Shown here: positions 26,491 through 36,990 of the stretch, one piece after another
Position numbering within the stretch: position 1 is the first letter of the stretch
Layout: each line of letters opens with the position of its first letter
Assembly (NCBI RefSeq): GCF_013394165.1
Contig: NZ_CP041331.1
Span: 620,001-684,000, forward strand
Direction of reading: 5' to 3'
DNA: 64,000 nt
Origin: Pseudoalteromonas sp. Scap06
GTDB lineage: Bacteria; Pseudomonadota; Gammaproteobacteria; Enterobacterales; Alteromonadaceae
The notes under the pieces: generated by a model
What the model was told of the DNA's origin: nothing
Database searches by the model: none
The model's input: only the letters and a program-made list of their open reading frames with translations
Position numbers and translations under genes: made by a program

Positions 26491-26508
26491 TCGAGTCACT
26501 AGACTCGA
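26491..26508. promoter_or_regulatory. Inverted repeat upstream of the TetR gene
   Basis: TCGAGTC, ACTA, GACTCGA: a perfect 7-bp inverted repeat with a four-base spacer, 15 bp before the regulator's ATG. Its position suits autoregulation, but its sequence differs from the palindrome at the efflux promoter. Confidence 0.45.
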
Positions 26509-26511
26509 AAT

Positions 26512-26554
26512 GTTTAACGTTTATCCCTAAACAATAAAGAGATAAGCGTTAAAC
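26512..26554. repeat. 14-bp inverted repeat in the gap after the efflux operon
   Basis: GTTTAACGTTTATC (26512-26525) faces GATAAGCGTTAAAC (26541-26554), 13 of 14 positions pairing, with a 15-base loop. In the minus-strand transcript it forms a stem between the outer-membrane factor gene and the TetR gene. No T-run follows, so it is a weak terminator candidate or a regulatory or processing element. Confidence 0.5.
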
Positions 26555-26606
26555 AGTATTACTTTACTACGGATAAATCTGCCATAACTAATTGGTTTTA
26601 TGCATA

Positions 26607-28016
26607 TTAGTTATTTTGAGGAGTAGTTACTTCCCAACCACCGCCAACAGCTTTGTACAAGTTAATTTGACTTGCAAGCAGCGCTTGTTGACCGGTGATC
26701 AGTTGTTGCTTTGCGCTATACCATGTTCGCTGAGCGTCGAGCACTTGCAAAAAGCTATCGACCCCTTTATCGTATCGCGCCTGTGATAGGTCATAGGTTA
26801 TTTTTCGGCTTTGTAGTAGCTGCTCAAGCGCATTTAATTGCGCATTGAAACCTTCTCTATCAGCAAGCACATCAGCAACTTCGCGAAACGCTTGTTGAAT
26901 TTTTTGCTGATACGTTGCTACAGCAACTTGTTGCTCTGCATTAGCGACATCTAAATTAGCTTGGTTACGTCCCATACTAAAAATAGGTAAATTTACCGAC
27001 GGTATAAAGCTCCATGTACCTGCCCCTGCATCAAATAAATTACTTAAATCACGTGATGCACTCCCTGCATTGGCTGTTAAACTAATACTTGGGTAAAACG
27101 CCGCACGCGCAATACCTATATTGGCATTTGCAGCAAATAATTGGTGCTCAGCCGCTTTTATATCAGGACGCTGTGTTAGTAGATCAGATGGAAGGCCGAC
27201 AGGAACAGCGGGTAAATCAAGTAATTTGTTCAACTCTTTAGTCGGTAGTAAGTCCTGACTCACCGGTTTACCTACTAATAAATCAAGCGCATTTTTATCA
27301 CGTTTTAATAAACGCTTATACGTTGCAATATCAACCTTTGCAGTAGCTACGGTACTTTTTAATTGCTCTAGCGTAATTTCAGAGGCAGCACCTAAATCAA
27401 CGCTTTTTTGCGTTAAAGATAAAGACGCTTGCTGCGATGACAATGTCTCTTGAGCCAAAGCAAGTAATTGCTGATCGGTCGCATAATTAAGCCACGCATT
27501 TGCCAGTTCAGAAATCAACGACACCTGCATGCTGTACTCACTAAGCTGCGTAGAGTAAAGCGTTTGAAGTGCTTGCTCTGATTGATTACGCACTTTGCCC
27601 CATAAATCTAACTCATAAGCGGTCATACCCACAGTTGCGCTGTATTGGGAGCTAATTTGAGGCTGACTGCTGGCTGATAAATCAGCAGGTAAACGCTGAC
27701 GACTTCCCGTCGCGTTTAAATCAAGTGACGGATACAGAGCCGAGTCTTGAATTTGATATAAACCACGTACTCGCTCTACATTAAGCGCTGCTATTTGCAG
27801 GTCTTTATTGTGCTCAAGGCTTTGTGATATCAGTGCTTTGAGCTTTTCATCATTAAAAAACTGCTGCCATTTTAATGATGAAACTTGCCCTTTGCCTGCC
27901 TCTGATGCATACGCATCAGGGACAGGTAAATTAAGCGTTTCTTGCTGAGGAGCTAACTGACATCCAGATAAAATGGCTAAAGTTAAAGCACTAAAACTGA
28001 TTGTTCTTACACTCAT
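26607..28016 (-). CDS. Outer-membrane factor of RND efflux system (OprM/NodT type lipoprotein)
   Basis: TolC-like outer-membrane channel of a tripartite pump, 469 residues. The signal peptide ends in the lipobox LSGC (cysteine 19), as in OprM and CmeC. The body shows the two repeats of long helices and strands of the NodT family, with GLPSDLLTQRPDIKAAEHQL and the NIGIARAAFYPSISL segment that are hallmarks. The ATG overlaps the stop of the pump gene (TAATG), so expression is coupled. Confidence 0.92.
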   Translation of the reverse strand: MSVRTISFSALTLAILSGCQLAPQQETLNLPVPDAYASEAGKGQVSSLKWQQFFNDEKLKALISQSLEHNKDLQIAALNVERVRGLYQIQDSALYPSLDLNATGSRQRLPADLSASSQPQISSQYSATVGMTAYELDLWGKVRNQSEQALQTLYSTQLSEYSMQVSLISELANAWLNYATDQQLLALAQETLSSQQASLSLTQKSVDLGAASEITLEQLKSTVATAKVDIATYKRLLKRDKNALDLLVGKPVSQDLLPTKELNKLLDLPAVPVGLPSDLLTQRPDIKAAEHQLFAANANIGIARAAFYPSISLTANAGSASRDLSNLFDAGAGTWSFIPSVNLPIFSMGRNQANLDVANAEQQVAVATYQQKIQQAFREVADVLADREGFNAQLNALEQLLQSRKITYDLSQARYDKGVDSFLQVLDAQRTWYSAKQQLITGQQALLASQINLYKAVGGGWEVTTPQNN

Positions 28017-31000
28017 TATGCTTCCTCCTGCGAGGTAGTTTTAGCTTTTCCTGAAAACAGTCTACGCACTAAAACAAAAAATAAGGGTACAAAAATCACC
28101 ACCAATGATGAAGCTGCTAGTGTTCCACCAATGATTGAGATACCTAAGGCGTTTTGTGCACCAGAGCCTGCACTGGAGGCTATTGCAAGCGGTAGTACAC
28201 CACAGATGAATGCCATTGAGGTCATTAAAATAGGGCGTAAACGAAGTCGTACGGCTGCAATGGCTGAATCAACTAAGCTCAGGCCTTCATCCATTTTATG
28301 ATTTGCAAATTCAACAATTAATATCGCATTTTTAGAGGCAAGCCCTATGGTGGTTAATAAACCAACTTGTAGGTAAATATCATTTGATAAATTACCTAAA
28401 AAAGCAGCCATAACAGCCCCCAATATACCCAGAGGTACAATCATCATTACTGCAAATGGGATAGACCAACTTTCATAAAGTGCTGCTAAACACAAAAATA
28501 CAAATAATAGTGAAAGGCCATAAAGAAGCGGCGCTTGACCACCACTTGAACGTTCTTGGTATGAAATAGCAGTCCATTCAGAGGCAATACCATTAGGTAA
28601 TTGCTTTACTAAGCGCTCCATTTCATCCATAGCTTCACCTGTACTGTAACCTGGCGCAGCACTACCTTGAATTTCCATAGCTGAAAAACCATTATAGCGC
28701 TCTAAACGAGGTGAGCCATAAGACCAATACGAACTAGCAAACGCTGAGAATGGCACCATGTCTCCGTTTTTATTTCGTACATACCACTTATTTAGATCCT
28801 CAGGTACCATGCGCGCATCAGCCTTACTTTGCAAATATACCTTTTTAACGCGGCCACGGTCGATAAAATCATTAACATAACTACTACCCCAAGCAGTCGA
28901 AAGTGTACTGTTAATATCACCTTGTGATAAACCAAGAGCTTCAGCTTTTGCAAGGTCAATATCCAGTTGTAATTCAGGCATATCTTCTTGGCCATTAGGA
29001 CGAACACCTGCCAGAATTGGGCTTTGACTTGCCATACCCAATAACTGATTACGCGCTTTTAATAGCTCATCGTGTCCTAAACCAACTCGGTCTTGTAAAA
29101 ACATATTAAAACCATTCGCAGTGCCAAGTTCAATAATAGCCGGAGGTGGGAATGCAAACACAAACGCCTCTTTTATCGTTGAAAAATAGCCCATGCCTTT
29201 TCCTGCAACCGCTCCCACTGATAAATCGTCACGTTGGCGCTCATCCCAGTGCTTTAAGCTCACAAAACCAATGGCTGAGTTTTGTCCTGAGCCTGCAAAA
29301 CTAAAACCGGTAACCGTGAAAATTGAGGCAACAGCTTCAGATTGTTCTTCTAAATAATGGTTTTCTACTTTTTTAACCACTTCAAGCGTTTGCTCTGTTG
29401 TAGAACCTGCTGGCAGCATAACTTGGCTAAACAGAATACCTTGGTCTTCGTCCGGTAAAAACGCAGTGGGTAAGCTTGAAAAAATAGTGACCATACCACC
29501 GACAATCAAAACATAACTAAGCAAATAACGTTTAGAGTGCTTGATCATTCGCCCAACAAAGCTTTGTGCACCTCTATTAGTTTTATCAAAACCACGGTTG
29601 AAGCCTGAGAAAAAACGACCAATAAAGGTACCATCAGTATGCACATGACTCGGTTTTAATAACGTAGCACACAATGCAGGTGTTAAAATAAGCGCCACTA
29701 ATACCGACAACCCCATTGCTGTTACCAGCGTTATAGAAAACTGACGATAAATAACCCCTGTAGAGCCACTAAAAAATGCCATAGGAATAAATACCGCCGA
29801 CAGCACCATGGCAATACCCACAAGCGCGCCCTTAATTTCATCCATAGACTTTCGCGTTGCTTCGACCGCAGAGAGCTTTTCTTCTGTCATTAAACGTTCT
29901 ACGTTTTCAACTACCACTATCGCGTCATCGACCAACAGACCAATGGCCAGTACCATGGCAAACATAGTGAGCGTATTAATTGAATACCCAAAGGTAAATA
30001 GAACGCCAAATGTACCTAAAAGCACCACAGGTACAGCAATTGTTGGGATAATAGTTGCTCTAAAGTTTTGTAAAAATAAGTACATAACAACAAACACTAG
30101 TACTACGGCTTCTATTAAAGTATGTACTACTTTTTCAATTGAAAGTGCAACAAAGGGAGTTGTGTCATAAGGCACAACCGCTTCAAGCCCCTGTGGGAAA
30201 AAAGGCTTAAGCTCTTCAAGTGCATCCTTTACTCCTTGCGCGGTATCAAGTGCATTAGCGCCACTGGCTAACTTTACGCCGAGTCCCGATGCTGGTTTAC
30301 CATTAAAACGAGCAACCACACCGTAGCTTTCACCGCCAAGTTCAACTTCGGCAACATCTTGTAAGCGAACAACCGACCCATCGCTGTTAGTTTTTACTAA
30401 AATATCTCTGAACTGCTCTGGTGTTTGTAATCGACTTTGCGCAGTAACAGTTGCATTAAGCTGCTGCCCAGCAAGTGACGGCATACCACCGAGTTGCCCT
30501 GCTGACACCTGTGCATTTTGTGCTTTAATTGCTGCCGATACATCGCTGGGGGTTAGCTTATAGTTTTGTAATTTAGCCGGATCGAGCCAAATACGCATTG
30601 CATATTGAGAGCCAAACAGCTCCACTTCACCTACACCATCTACACGCGACACAATGTCTTGCACGTTTGACGATACATAGTCTCCAATATCAATATTAGT
30701 CATACTGCCATCTTGCGACACAAAACCAACAACCAACAAAAAGCTTGATGATGATTTTGCCACTACTACACCTTGGCGCTGAACTTCTTCAGGCAATAAT
30801 GGCGTAGCGGTCGCTAATTTATTTTGTACTTGAACTTGGGCAATGTCTGGATCGGTCTCGGCATCAAATGTTAATGTCAGCGTTGCTGATCCGCTGGACT
30901 GTGAGGTTGATGACATGTATAACAAGCCATCTAACCCTTTCATTTTTTGCTCAATAACCTGAGTTACCGAGTCTTCTAATGTACGTGCAGATGCACCTGG

Positions 31001-31147
31001 GTAGTTAGCCGTAATGGTAATCGCTGGCGGCGCAATAGACGGATACTGAGCAACAGGTAGGCTTTTAACGGCAATAATACCCGCAAGCATAACCACAATC
31101 GCCAATACCCAAGCAAAAATAGGCCTATCGATAAAAAATCGTGACAT
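28016..31147 (-). CDS. RND-family (HAE1) multidrug efflux pump, AcrB-like
   Basis: Proton-driven inner-membrane pump of 1043 residues, the usual HAE1 length. It starts [20 protein letters not shown], the classic first helix, and the proton-relay aspartates are at 407 and 408 ([14 protein letters not shown]), the same numbering as E. coli AcrB. The late [14 protein letters not shown] motif carries the relay lysine. Two large periplasmic loops lie between helices 1-2 and 7-8. Substrates are expected to be hydrophobic drugs, bile-salt-like compounds or solvents; specificity cannot be read. A GGAG Shine-Dalgarno precedes it and 11 bp separate it from the adaptor gene. Confidence 0.95.
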   Translation of the reverse strand: MSRFFIDRPIFAWVLAIVVMLAGIIAVKSLPVAQYPSIAPPAITITANYPGASARTLEDSVTQVIEQKMKGLDGLLYMSSTSQSSGSATLTLTFDAETDPDIAQVQVQNKLATATPLLPEEVQRQGVVVAKSSSSFLLVVGFVSQDGSMTNIDIGDYVSSNVQDIVSRVDGVGEVELFGSQYAMRIWLDPAKLQNYKLTPSDVSAAIKAQNAQVSAGQLGGMPSLAGQQLNATVTAQSRLQTPEQFRDILVKTNSDGSVVRLQDVAEVELGGESYGVVARFNGKPASGLGVKLASGANALDTAQGVKDALEELKPFFPQGLEAVVPYDTTPFVALSIEKVVHTLIEAVVLVFVVMYLFLQNFRATIIPTIAVPVVLLGTFGVLFTFGYSINTLTMFAMVLAIGLLVDDAIVVVENVERLMTEEKLSAVEATRKSMDEIKGALVGIAMVLSAVFIPMAFFSGSTGVIYRQFSITLVTAMGLSVLVALILTPALCATLLKPSHVHTDGTFIGRFFSGFNRGFDKTNRGAQSFVGRMIKHSKRYLLSYVLIVGGMVTIFSSLPTAFLPDEDQGILFSQVMLPAGSTTEQTLEVVKKVENHYLEEQSEAVASIFTVTGFSFAGSGQNSAIGFVSLKHWDERQRDDLSVGAVAGKGMGYFSTIKEAFVFAFPPPAIIELGTANGFNMFLQDRVGLGHDELLKARNQLLGMASQSPILAGVRPNGQEDMPELQLDIDLAKAEALGLSQGDINSTLSTAWGSSYVNDFIDRGRVKKVYLQSKADARMVPEDLNKWYVRNKNGDMVPFSAFASSYWSYGSPRLERYNGFSAMEIQGSAAPGYSTGEAMDEMERLVKQLPNGIASEWTAISYQERSSGGQAPLLYGLSLLFVFLCLAALYESWSIPFAVMMIVPLGILGAVMAAFLGNLSNDIYLQVGLLTTIGLASKNAILIVEFANHKMDEGLSLVDSAIAAVRLRLRPILMTSMAFICGVLPLAIASSAGSGAQNALGISIIGGTLAASSLVVIFVPLFFVLVRRLFSGKAKTTSQEEA

Positions 31148-31158
31148 AAAACTCTCCG

Positions 31159-32322
31159 TTATTGGCTATTATTTGCAGAAGACTGCACAGCAGTTGCCGT
31201 AACAGGTGCACCTGGGCGAATCTTCTGTAGCCCTTCCACAATCAATTGGTCGCCATCGGCTAAGCCTTCGCTCACCAACCAATTAGCGCCTAAAGTTCGC
31301 TCTACTTTTAATACACGGCTTTCAACTGTGTTGTTTTTGCTAACAACCATAGCTGTAGGATCACCTTTAGTATTACGGCTCACACCACGTTGTGGGGCTA
31401 ATATTGCGTCTGACTTAACACCTTCAACGACTTCAGCACGTACATACATTCCCGGCAGTAGTAGCTTTTCAGGGTTTGGAAATTTAGCACGCAGAGTCAC
31501 CGAGCCAGTACTTGGATCAACGGTCACTTCTGAGAACTGTAATGTACCTTTATGAGGATATACTGAGCCATCCTCCATTATTAGTTCTACATCGGTTTGT
31601 GTTGTAGAGTCGACACCTAAAGCACCTGATGCTAGCGCTCTTTTGAGTTTAGTTAGCTCATTACTTGATTGGGTTAAATCCACATAAATGGGGTCAAGTT
31701 GCGTAACCGTTGCCAGTGCGCTTGTTTGGCCTGCGCTAACTAATGCGCCGACCGTCACGCTTGATTTACTAATCTGGCCGCTAATTGGCGAAGAAACATG
31801 GCTATAATCAAGGTTAATTTGCGCACTTTTTAACTGCGCTTGTGCCGTTAATAATTCTGCAGAGGCTTGCTTAGAAGCAGCATCAGCTTCGTCAAAATCT
31901 TGCTGGCTTACGGCTTTAATTGCTAATAATTCTTTATAACGAGACGCTTTAGATTTACTGCTAGCAATACTCGCTTCTGCGCGAGCAACCGCCGCTTTAC
32001 TGGCGGCTAATTCTGCTTCAAAAATATCAGGGTTGATTTGGTAAAGCGCTTGATCTTTTTCAACCTGAGTGCCTTCTTCAAATAAGCGTGATTGCACAAT
32101 TCCACTTACCTGAGGACGAATTTCAGCAATTTGAAACGCACTTACACGCCCTGGTAATTCTTTTTTAAGTGTTATTGCTTGGCTTTTTAATGTGACAACA
32201 CCAACAGGAGTCGCTGCAGGGGCAGAAGCACTGGGTTGCTCAGCTACCTGATCGCAGCCACTTAAAGCAACAGAACCAACGAGGGCTGAAAATACAAAAA
32301 AAGCGATGCGGGAGCGCTGCAT
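31159..32322 (-). CDS. Membrane-fusion (adaptor) protein of the RND pump, AcrA-like lipoprotein
   Basis: Periplasmic adaptor that links the pump to the channel, 387 residues. Lipobox ALSGC near residue 23. Lipoyl halves ([19 protein letters not shown] and [13 protein letters not shown]) flank a helical hairpin rich in Ala and Lys (about 95-165); a beta-barrel and membrane-proximal domain follow. It is the first gene of the efflux operon, with AAGG eight bases before the ATG, and the palindrome just upstream is placed to control it. Confidence 0.93.
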   Translation of the reverse strand: MQRSRIAFFVFSALVGSVALSGCDQVAEQPSASAPAATPVGVVTLKSQAITLKKELPGRVSAFQIAEIRPQVSGIVQSRLFEEGTQVEKDQALYQINPDIFEAELAASKAAVARAEASIASSKSKASRYKELLAIKAVSQQDFDEADAASKQASAELLTAQAQLKSAQINLDYSHVSSPISGQISKSSVTVGALVSAGQTSALATVTQLDPIYVDLTQSSNELTKLKRALASGALGVDSTTQTDVELIMEDGSVYPHKGTLQFSEVTVDPSTGSVTLRAKFPNPEKLLLPGMYVRAEVVEGVKSDAILAPQRGVSRNTKGDPTAMVVSKNNTVESRVLKVERTLGANWLVSEGLADGDQLIVEGLQKIRPGAPVTATAVQSSANNSQ

Positions 32323-32337
32323 GTTAAATACCTTTTA

Positions 32338-32363
32338 GTTTAGAATGAACGATCATTCTAAAC
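32338..32363. promoter_or_regulatory. TetR-type operator at the start of the efflux operon
   Basis: GTTTAGAATGA, ACGA, TCATTCTAAAC: a perfect 11-bp inverted repeat with a four-base centre, 16 bp upstream of the adaptor ATG. On the minus strand a TATAGT box lies right beside it, so bound repressor would block transcription start. GAATGA-N4-TCATTC is a form seen at operators of TetR-family efflux repressors. Confidence 0.75.
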
Positions 32364-32477
32364 TATAGTACAACAATTAAAAATAGCCACTGAGTAACAT
32401 TTACACATTTTTACAATTGACTATAGTTGTCACCAAATAAACTCAAACAATAGTTTTGCTATATCATTAACACCCAT

Positions 32478-32505
32478 AAAAAAGGCAGCCAATGCATTGG
32501 CTGCC
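32478..32505 (-). terminator. Terminator of paeA
   Basis: A perfect 22-bp palindrome (GGCAGCCAATGCATTGGCTGCC, arms of 11 bp; effective loop about 4) followed on the minus strand by six Ts, 30 bp after the paeA stop. Confidence 0.85.
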
Positions 32506-32534
32506 GTTAATCAATAATTTAATTTTAGCGGCTA

Positions 32535-33824
32535 TTATTCGCTATCAGGATTCATCCTAGAAACGAGTAACTGCTCAATACGAATACCTTCTACATCCAC
32601 TACTTCAAATTTAAAGCCTGAAAATACAATGAATTCTGCACGTTTGGGAATATGCTTCATGGTATAAATTAAATACCCGGCAACCGTTTCATAATGGTTT
32701 TGCTCAGGGAATTCATCAATTTCTAATACCTTAGCTAATTCAACAATAGGTGTTAAACCATCGACCAACCAAGAATTAGCGTCGCGTTCAATGATTAACT
32801 CCTCACTTTGATGCGTGATTAAATCACCCATAAAGCCTTTCATTAAATCTTTAACTGTCACTATCCCAACCACTAGCGCATATTCATTGACCACCACAGC
32901 AAAAGGATGAACGGCAGTTTTAAACGCATTTAGCGACTCAGATAAGCTCAGTGTTTCTGGTAAATAAAAAATATCTTTATCAAGCATATCCGCATTAATA
33001 TTTGCCGCCTCACCTTTAAGCACTTGGCGTAAAATATCTTTTGACTCAACCGAGCCAATTAATTTATCAAGGTTGCCTTTACACACTAAAAAGTGATTAT
33101 GTGGATGCTCTATAATTTTATTGGCTATATCTTCACTCGACTCATCAATATCAAAGTAAACTATTTGCTCTCGTGGCGACATCACGCTTGATAAAAAGCG
33201 CGCTTCTAAATCAAATACATTACCAATTAAGTCATATTCCTGCTGTTGAAGGCTGCCATACTCGGCACCCGCATCCATCATGGCAACAATATCTTCAGTA
33301 GTAACTATATCCTCACGCTCACTCGGTACTTTGAATACTCGTAATACTATATTGGTTAAGCCGTTAAAAAATAATACCAGCGGTGTGAGCGCGAAAGTGA
33401 CCCAACGCATAATTGTAACTACACGCACAGCAACAGCCTCAGGTAAAATCATTGCTAAACGCTTTGGAAGCAAATCAGCAAATAATATGAACAATGAGGT
33501 AATAATTAAAAACGACAGTAAAAAGCTAATTTGGCCAAGTAACGGCCCCTGATAAAATAACTGCAGTATTTCTTGCACGTAAGGCGATAATGCCTGCTCA
33601 CCAACAATCCCACCTAATATGGCAATCGCATTAAGCGTAATTTGGATCATGGCAAAAAAAGCCCCTGGCTGCTCTTGCAGTTTTAAAACCGCCAGCGCTT
33701 GCACATTTCCTTCGTCGGCCATAACCCTTAATTTTATTTTGCGTGAAGCGGCAATCGAAATTTCTGACATCGCAAATAACGCACTCATCAAGATTAATAA
33801 TGCAATCCCGATTAAATCACCCAT
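32535..33824 (-). CDS. paeA: PaeA/YtfL-type CNNM-CBS membrane protein
   Basis: Inner-membrane protein of the hemolysin C/CorC group, very close in pattern and length (429 residues) to E. coli YtfL/PaeA, which protects against cadaverine and putrescine stress, probably by export. A DUF21 transmembrane domain (about 1-180; SEISIAASRKIKL near the start) is followed by two CBS domains (about 200-330) and a CorC/HlyC C-terminal domain (about 345-425; SWLVDGLTPI, FEVVDVEGIRIEQLLV). GGAG precedes the ATG. It is transcribed alone with a strong terminator. Confidence 0.85.
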   Translation of the reverse strand: MGDLIGIALLILMSALFAMSEISIAASRKIKLRVMADEGNVQALAVLKLQEQPGAFFAMIQITLNAIAILGGIVGEQALSPYVQEILQLFYQGPLLGQISFLLSFLIITSLFILFADLLPKRLAMILPEAVAVRVVTIMRWVTFALTPLVLFFNGLTNIVLRVFKVPSEREDIVTTEDIVAMMDAGAEYGSLQQQEYDLIGNVFDLEARFLSSVMSPREQIVYFDIDESSEDIANKIIEHPHNHFLVCKGNLDKLIGSVESKDILRQVLKGEAANINADMLDKDIFYLPETLSLSESLNAFKTAVHPFAVVVNEYALVVGIVTVKDLMKGFMGDLITHQSEELIIERDANSWLVDGLTPIVELAKVLEIDEFPEQNHYETVAGYLIYTMKHIPKRAEFIVFSGFKFEVVDVEGIRIEQLLVSRMNPDSE

Positions 33825-33902
33825 TTATAACTCCAAAATAATCGCTTTTATTAGCAAAAGCAGCTGGATTATAGCCGCTTTTATAAACAGGGCAATTGAT
33901 AT

Positions 33903-34604
33903 TTAAAGTTGTGACTCATACAAGGCAAAGGCAGTGCTAAGTTGCTGCTGTAATTTATTCGGTAGGTTTTTGTTACACGCAAAATATAAGGGGGCTTGGT
34001 TGGCGTTAATAGGCATTAATGATTCGAGTTGAAGTTCACTTAATAAGTGTGATTGTTCGTGGCTTATTCTCTGCGCAGGTATAACAACCAAATCAATGCT
34101 TGAACTTCGTGCTTTAATTATTTTAAAAATGTTATCAAAACTATTAAACAGCATTAAGTTTTCGTTTTCTTTAAAGCCTTGGGAGAGTAAATAATGATGG
34201 CTATAGTTATCTTTTAACACTGCAATTCTGTATTGTTTTGCCTGCTCAAGACTTGTTAAAACAATGCCTTTGCTTTTAAGAGAATAAAAGTTTGTGTCGA
34301 ATTGGGCAAGTTTAGCAAACCAAACAAAACGACTCTCACGCTCAGGTGAGCGTGAAATTGAGAAAATACAGGTTTCGGGATCCCTCAATGCAATATTATA
34401 AGTCATACTCCAATCGTGAACTGAAATTGAATAATCAATCCCCGCACTATCAAGCACTAGTCGAACTATATCGGCAGCATCACCAACTAAATTGTTGTTA
34501 GCATCAAGATACTGCGCAGGTGCAAAATTCTCTGTTACAACAGTGAGTTTAGCAGCACAGTGTTGGCTTACAATGAGTAATAATACAAAACACCATTTAA
34601 TCAC
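33903..34604 (-). CDS. Stand-alone solute-binding protein, family 3 type
   Basis: A 233-residue exported protein of the amino-acid-type periplasmic binding fold (SBP_bac_3). Signal peptide MIKWCFVLLLIVSQHCAA, then TVVTENFAPAQYLDANNNLVGDAADIV, the typical ligand-site start with the invariant G-DIV helix. The start codon is GTG. There are no permease or ATPase genes near, so like several related Alteromonadales proteins it may be a sensor or scavenging protein rather than a transporter part. The ligand cannot be named. Confidence 0.72.
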   Translation of the reverse strand: MIKWCFVLLLIVSQHCAAKLTVVTENFAPAQYLDANNNLVGDAADIVRLVLDSAGIDYSISVHDWSMTYNIALRDPETCIFSISRSPERESRFVWFAKLAQFDTNFYSLKSKGIVLTSLEQAKQYRIAVLKDNYSHHYLLSQGFKENENLMLFNSFDNIFKIIKARSSSIDLVVIPAQRISHEQSHLLSELQLESLMPINANQAPLYFACNKNLPNKLQQQLSTAFALYESQL

Positions 34605-34702
34605 AATAACCCGCTCTATTAGATTTAAGACGTCACTTTTTTAATAAAAGCCAACTAAATATAGCGGGTTATTTGCAAATAGCCAATTTTTAGCTTTTGA
34701 AA

Positions 34703-35812
34703 TTAGCGATTCATTGCATTAATTAAAAACGCCGAAATTTTAGCGCCTTCTCTCAGAGTTGTCTCAGAGCTTGATTGGCCCACTAAAGAGCTGTCAGTAA
34801 ACGGAGCTATTTCCATCATATCAGCCCCCGTTATAGGGAACTCATCTGCAATCGCTGACAAAATATCAAGCGCGTGCTGTGGCGTTAACCCATTTTCTTC
34901 AGGCGTGCCTGTTGCTGATGCAAATTCTGCATCGAGGGCATCAATATCAAAGCTCACATACACTTCATCAACCTTGTCTGCTTTTAATTGCGCAATCGCA
35001 TCTGCAGCAACCGCAGCTGCACCACGCTCTATAATTTCAGCAGCCCAGTGTTGTTTAACGCCAAAAGTACTTTCCCAATGTGATTTAGGTTTGCCACTTG
35101 AGCGAATACCAAATTGGATTAAATGATGCGGCGCTGGTAAAAATTCTAAAATATGTGTACACCAAGAGCCAAAACATAAGTCGATGCCTAAACGCTCTAC
35201 GAGTAAGTCGGTGTGAGCATCGAAATGAATAATTGCCGTGCGTTTACCTTGCTCACGTTTGGCTTTTAAGTACGCTTTTGTTAACGGGTAGCTAATTGAG
35301 TGGTCGCCACCAATACCAAAAATACCTTTGTCTTGGAATGTCGCATAAAAGCTGTCACACACATCTTCAGTAATTGACAATGGGCTCACATAATGATCGT
35401 TATTGTCATTACCGTACAGCGCTTTTTGGCAGTTGGTAATAGTGGCCTCATTTAAGTACTTATCATGTAATAAATGCGGTATTACGCGTACATCACCTAA
35501 ATCAAACGAACGACATTGTGTTTGTTGATCTATCAGTGCTGAGCGTAAAAATAAAGGCCCCCAATTAGCGCCACGTAAAATTCCACCACCGCAATCAGAG
35601 CTAATGCCTAACATTACTGCTTTGTGTGGTGAATTAGGCAGCTCGTTAAGTGAGTCACGCCATAAAACATCGACATTTTCAGTTTGCCCATATAATTTGT
35701 TTCTTAGCGCTGCTTTGCGTTCTTTAGCCGTATTGACTGTAAAAACACCGTCGCCGGGCGCACATAAACAGTGCTCAACTTTATTTTTAAATGTTTGAAA
35801 TTGTGTGCTCAT
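34703..35812 (-). CDS. Arginase/agmatinase/formiminoglutamase-family hydrolase
   Basis: Binuclear manganese ureohydrolase of 369 residues. All metal motifs are present: GIGGDHSISYP (His), HFDAHTD (Asp-His-Asp) and SFDIDALD (two Asp). An N-terminal extension of about 60 residues and DIGDVRV-like segments distinguish it from standard 300-residue arginases and agmatinases; a role with guanidino or formimino substrates is likely, but the specific substrate is not evident. No hut, arg or spe genes adjoin it. AAGGG six bases before the ATG supports the start. Confidence 0.8.
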   Translation of the reverse strand: MSTQFQTFKNKVEHCLCAPGDGVFTVNTAKERKAALRNKLYGQTENVDVLWRDSLNELPNSPHKAVMLGISSDCGGGILRGANWGPLFLRSALIDQQTQCRSFDLGDVRVIPHLLHDKYLNEATITNCQKALYGNDNNDHYVSPLSITEDVCDSFYATFQDKGIFGIGGDHSISYPLTKAYLKAKREQGKRTAIIHFDAHTDLLVERLGIDLCFGSWCTHILEFLPAPHHLIQFGIRSSGKPKSHWESTFGVKQHWAAEIIERGAAAVAADAIAQLKADKVDEVYVSFDIDALDAEFASATGTPEENGLTPQHALDILSAIADEFPITGADMMEIAPFTDSSLVGQSSSETTLREGAKISAFLINAMNR

Positions 35813-36140
35813 TGTAAACCCTTTTTCAATCTGAATATCTTGTCTATTATTGAGTAGTTATGCAAAACATCACACGCTGAATTAATTCCAGATTATTCGC
35901 ATAGTGTGCTAAAAATTACAGTGAACTTTATTTTGCTCGCTTAGGTTAGTGGTAAATAAAAACTAAGCTTCCTTACTAACCCAATGAATATAAACAATTT
36001 AAAATACAGCCATCGGCTCTTTAGCCTAGCTATTGGTTTGCTATGAGGTATGAATATAGTGTCTGAGCAAACAAGTCAACTGGCTCATTTTGTTCGTAAT
36101 TTTAGTCATTGATTGAATATTCAGAGTTGGTGAATAAATC

Positions 36141-36179
36141 AAATTAAGTCAATACGGACATCCGTCCTGTACTTAATTT
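36141..36179. promoter_or_regulatory. Nested inverted repeats upstream of udp
   Basis: In the 422-bp gap 35813-36234, AAATTAAGT (36141-36149) and ACTTAATTT (36171-36179) are perfect complements, and centred between them is ACGGACATCCGT (36154-36165), itself a 5-2-5 palindrome. The set ends 55 bp before the udp start. A dimeric regulator site or an RNA hairpin are both possible. The rest of the gap shows a weak 7-bp inverted repeat (GGTTAGT at 35944, ACTAACC at 35975) and no gene. Confidence 0.45.
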
Positions 36180-36234
36180 TCATTTCTCGTAATCATGGTA
36201 AATTGACAACAATTTTTATTAAAAAGGCTTAGTT

Positions 36235-36990
36235 ATGGAAAAGGTATTTCACTTAGGACTGTGTATTGATGACTTAAAAGGTGCAAAACTGGCTATAGTT
36301 CCAGGCGATCCAGATCGTGCAGCACGTATTTCACAGTTCTTAGATAATCCTACCTGCCTTGCTCAAACACGTGAGTTTCACATTTATTTAGGCCAATTAA
36401 ACGGTCACTCTGTAGTAATATGTTCGACTGGTATCGGCGGCCCTTCAACGTCAATTGCCGTTGAAGAACTAGCACAACTTGGCGTACGAAGCTTTCTTCG
36501 CATTGGCACAACAGGGGCTATTCAACCGCACATTAATGAAGGCGATATTCTAATTAGCCAAGCTTCGGTTCGCTTAGATGGTGCGAGTCAACATTTTGCC
36601 CCGCTATGCTACCCTGCCGTATCTGATTTTTTTGCCACTCAAGCCATGGTAAAAGCCTGTGAAAACCTTAATATCGATTTCCATATTGGTATAACCGCTT
36701 CGAGCGACACCTTCTACCCAGGTCAAGAGCGCTACGATACACACTCTGGCTACGTACCTAAGTCACTACAAGGTAGCTGTGAAGAATGGCAAAAATTGGG
36801 CGTAATGAACTACGAAATGGAATCGGCCACTTTATTTACCATGTGTGCCGCGCTTGGTTTACAAGCTGCTTGTGTTGCTGGTGTATTAGTAAATAGAACA
36901 CGTCAAGAAATACCTAACGTGGACCACGGCGAGATTGAGAAAAAATCTGTTGCCGTGGTACTTGAAGCCGCTAAAGTATTACTTGGTTAA
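36235..36990 (+). CDS. udp: Uridine phosphorylase
   Basis: Phosphorolyses uridine to uracil and ribose-1-phosphate in pyrimidine salvage. The 251 residues match E. coli Udp (253) in pattern: FHLGL near the start, the phosphate loop [36 protein letters not shown], and the ribose/uracil site [13 protein letters not shown] precedes the ATG. The end overlaps the convergent cytidine deaminase gene by 12 bp; both enzymes feed the same pathway (cytidine to uridine to uracil). Confidence 0.95.
   Translation: MEKVFHLGLCIDDLKGAKLAIVPGDPDRAARISQFLDNPTCLAQTREFHIYLGQLNGHSVVICSTGIGGPSTSIAVEELAQLGVRSFLRIGTTGAIQPHINEGDILISQASVRLDGASQHFAPLCYPAVSDFFATQAMVKACENLNIDFHIGITASSDTFYPGQERYDTHSGYVPKSLQGSCEEWQKLGVMNYEMESATLFTMCAALGLQAACVAGVLVNRTRQEIPNVDHGEIEKKSVAVVLEAAKVLLG

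Noticed and set aside
29808..30170. 120-codon open frame antisense to the RND pump gene
   Set aside because: It mirrors conserved pump codons (around the proton-relay helix) and shows no independent features.
35944..35981. GGTTAGT / ACTAACC inverted repeat
   Set aside because: Seven-base arms with a 24-base loop are expected by chance in a 422-bp gap.
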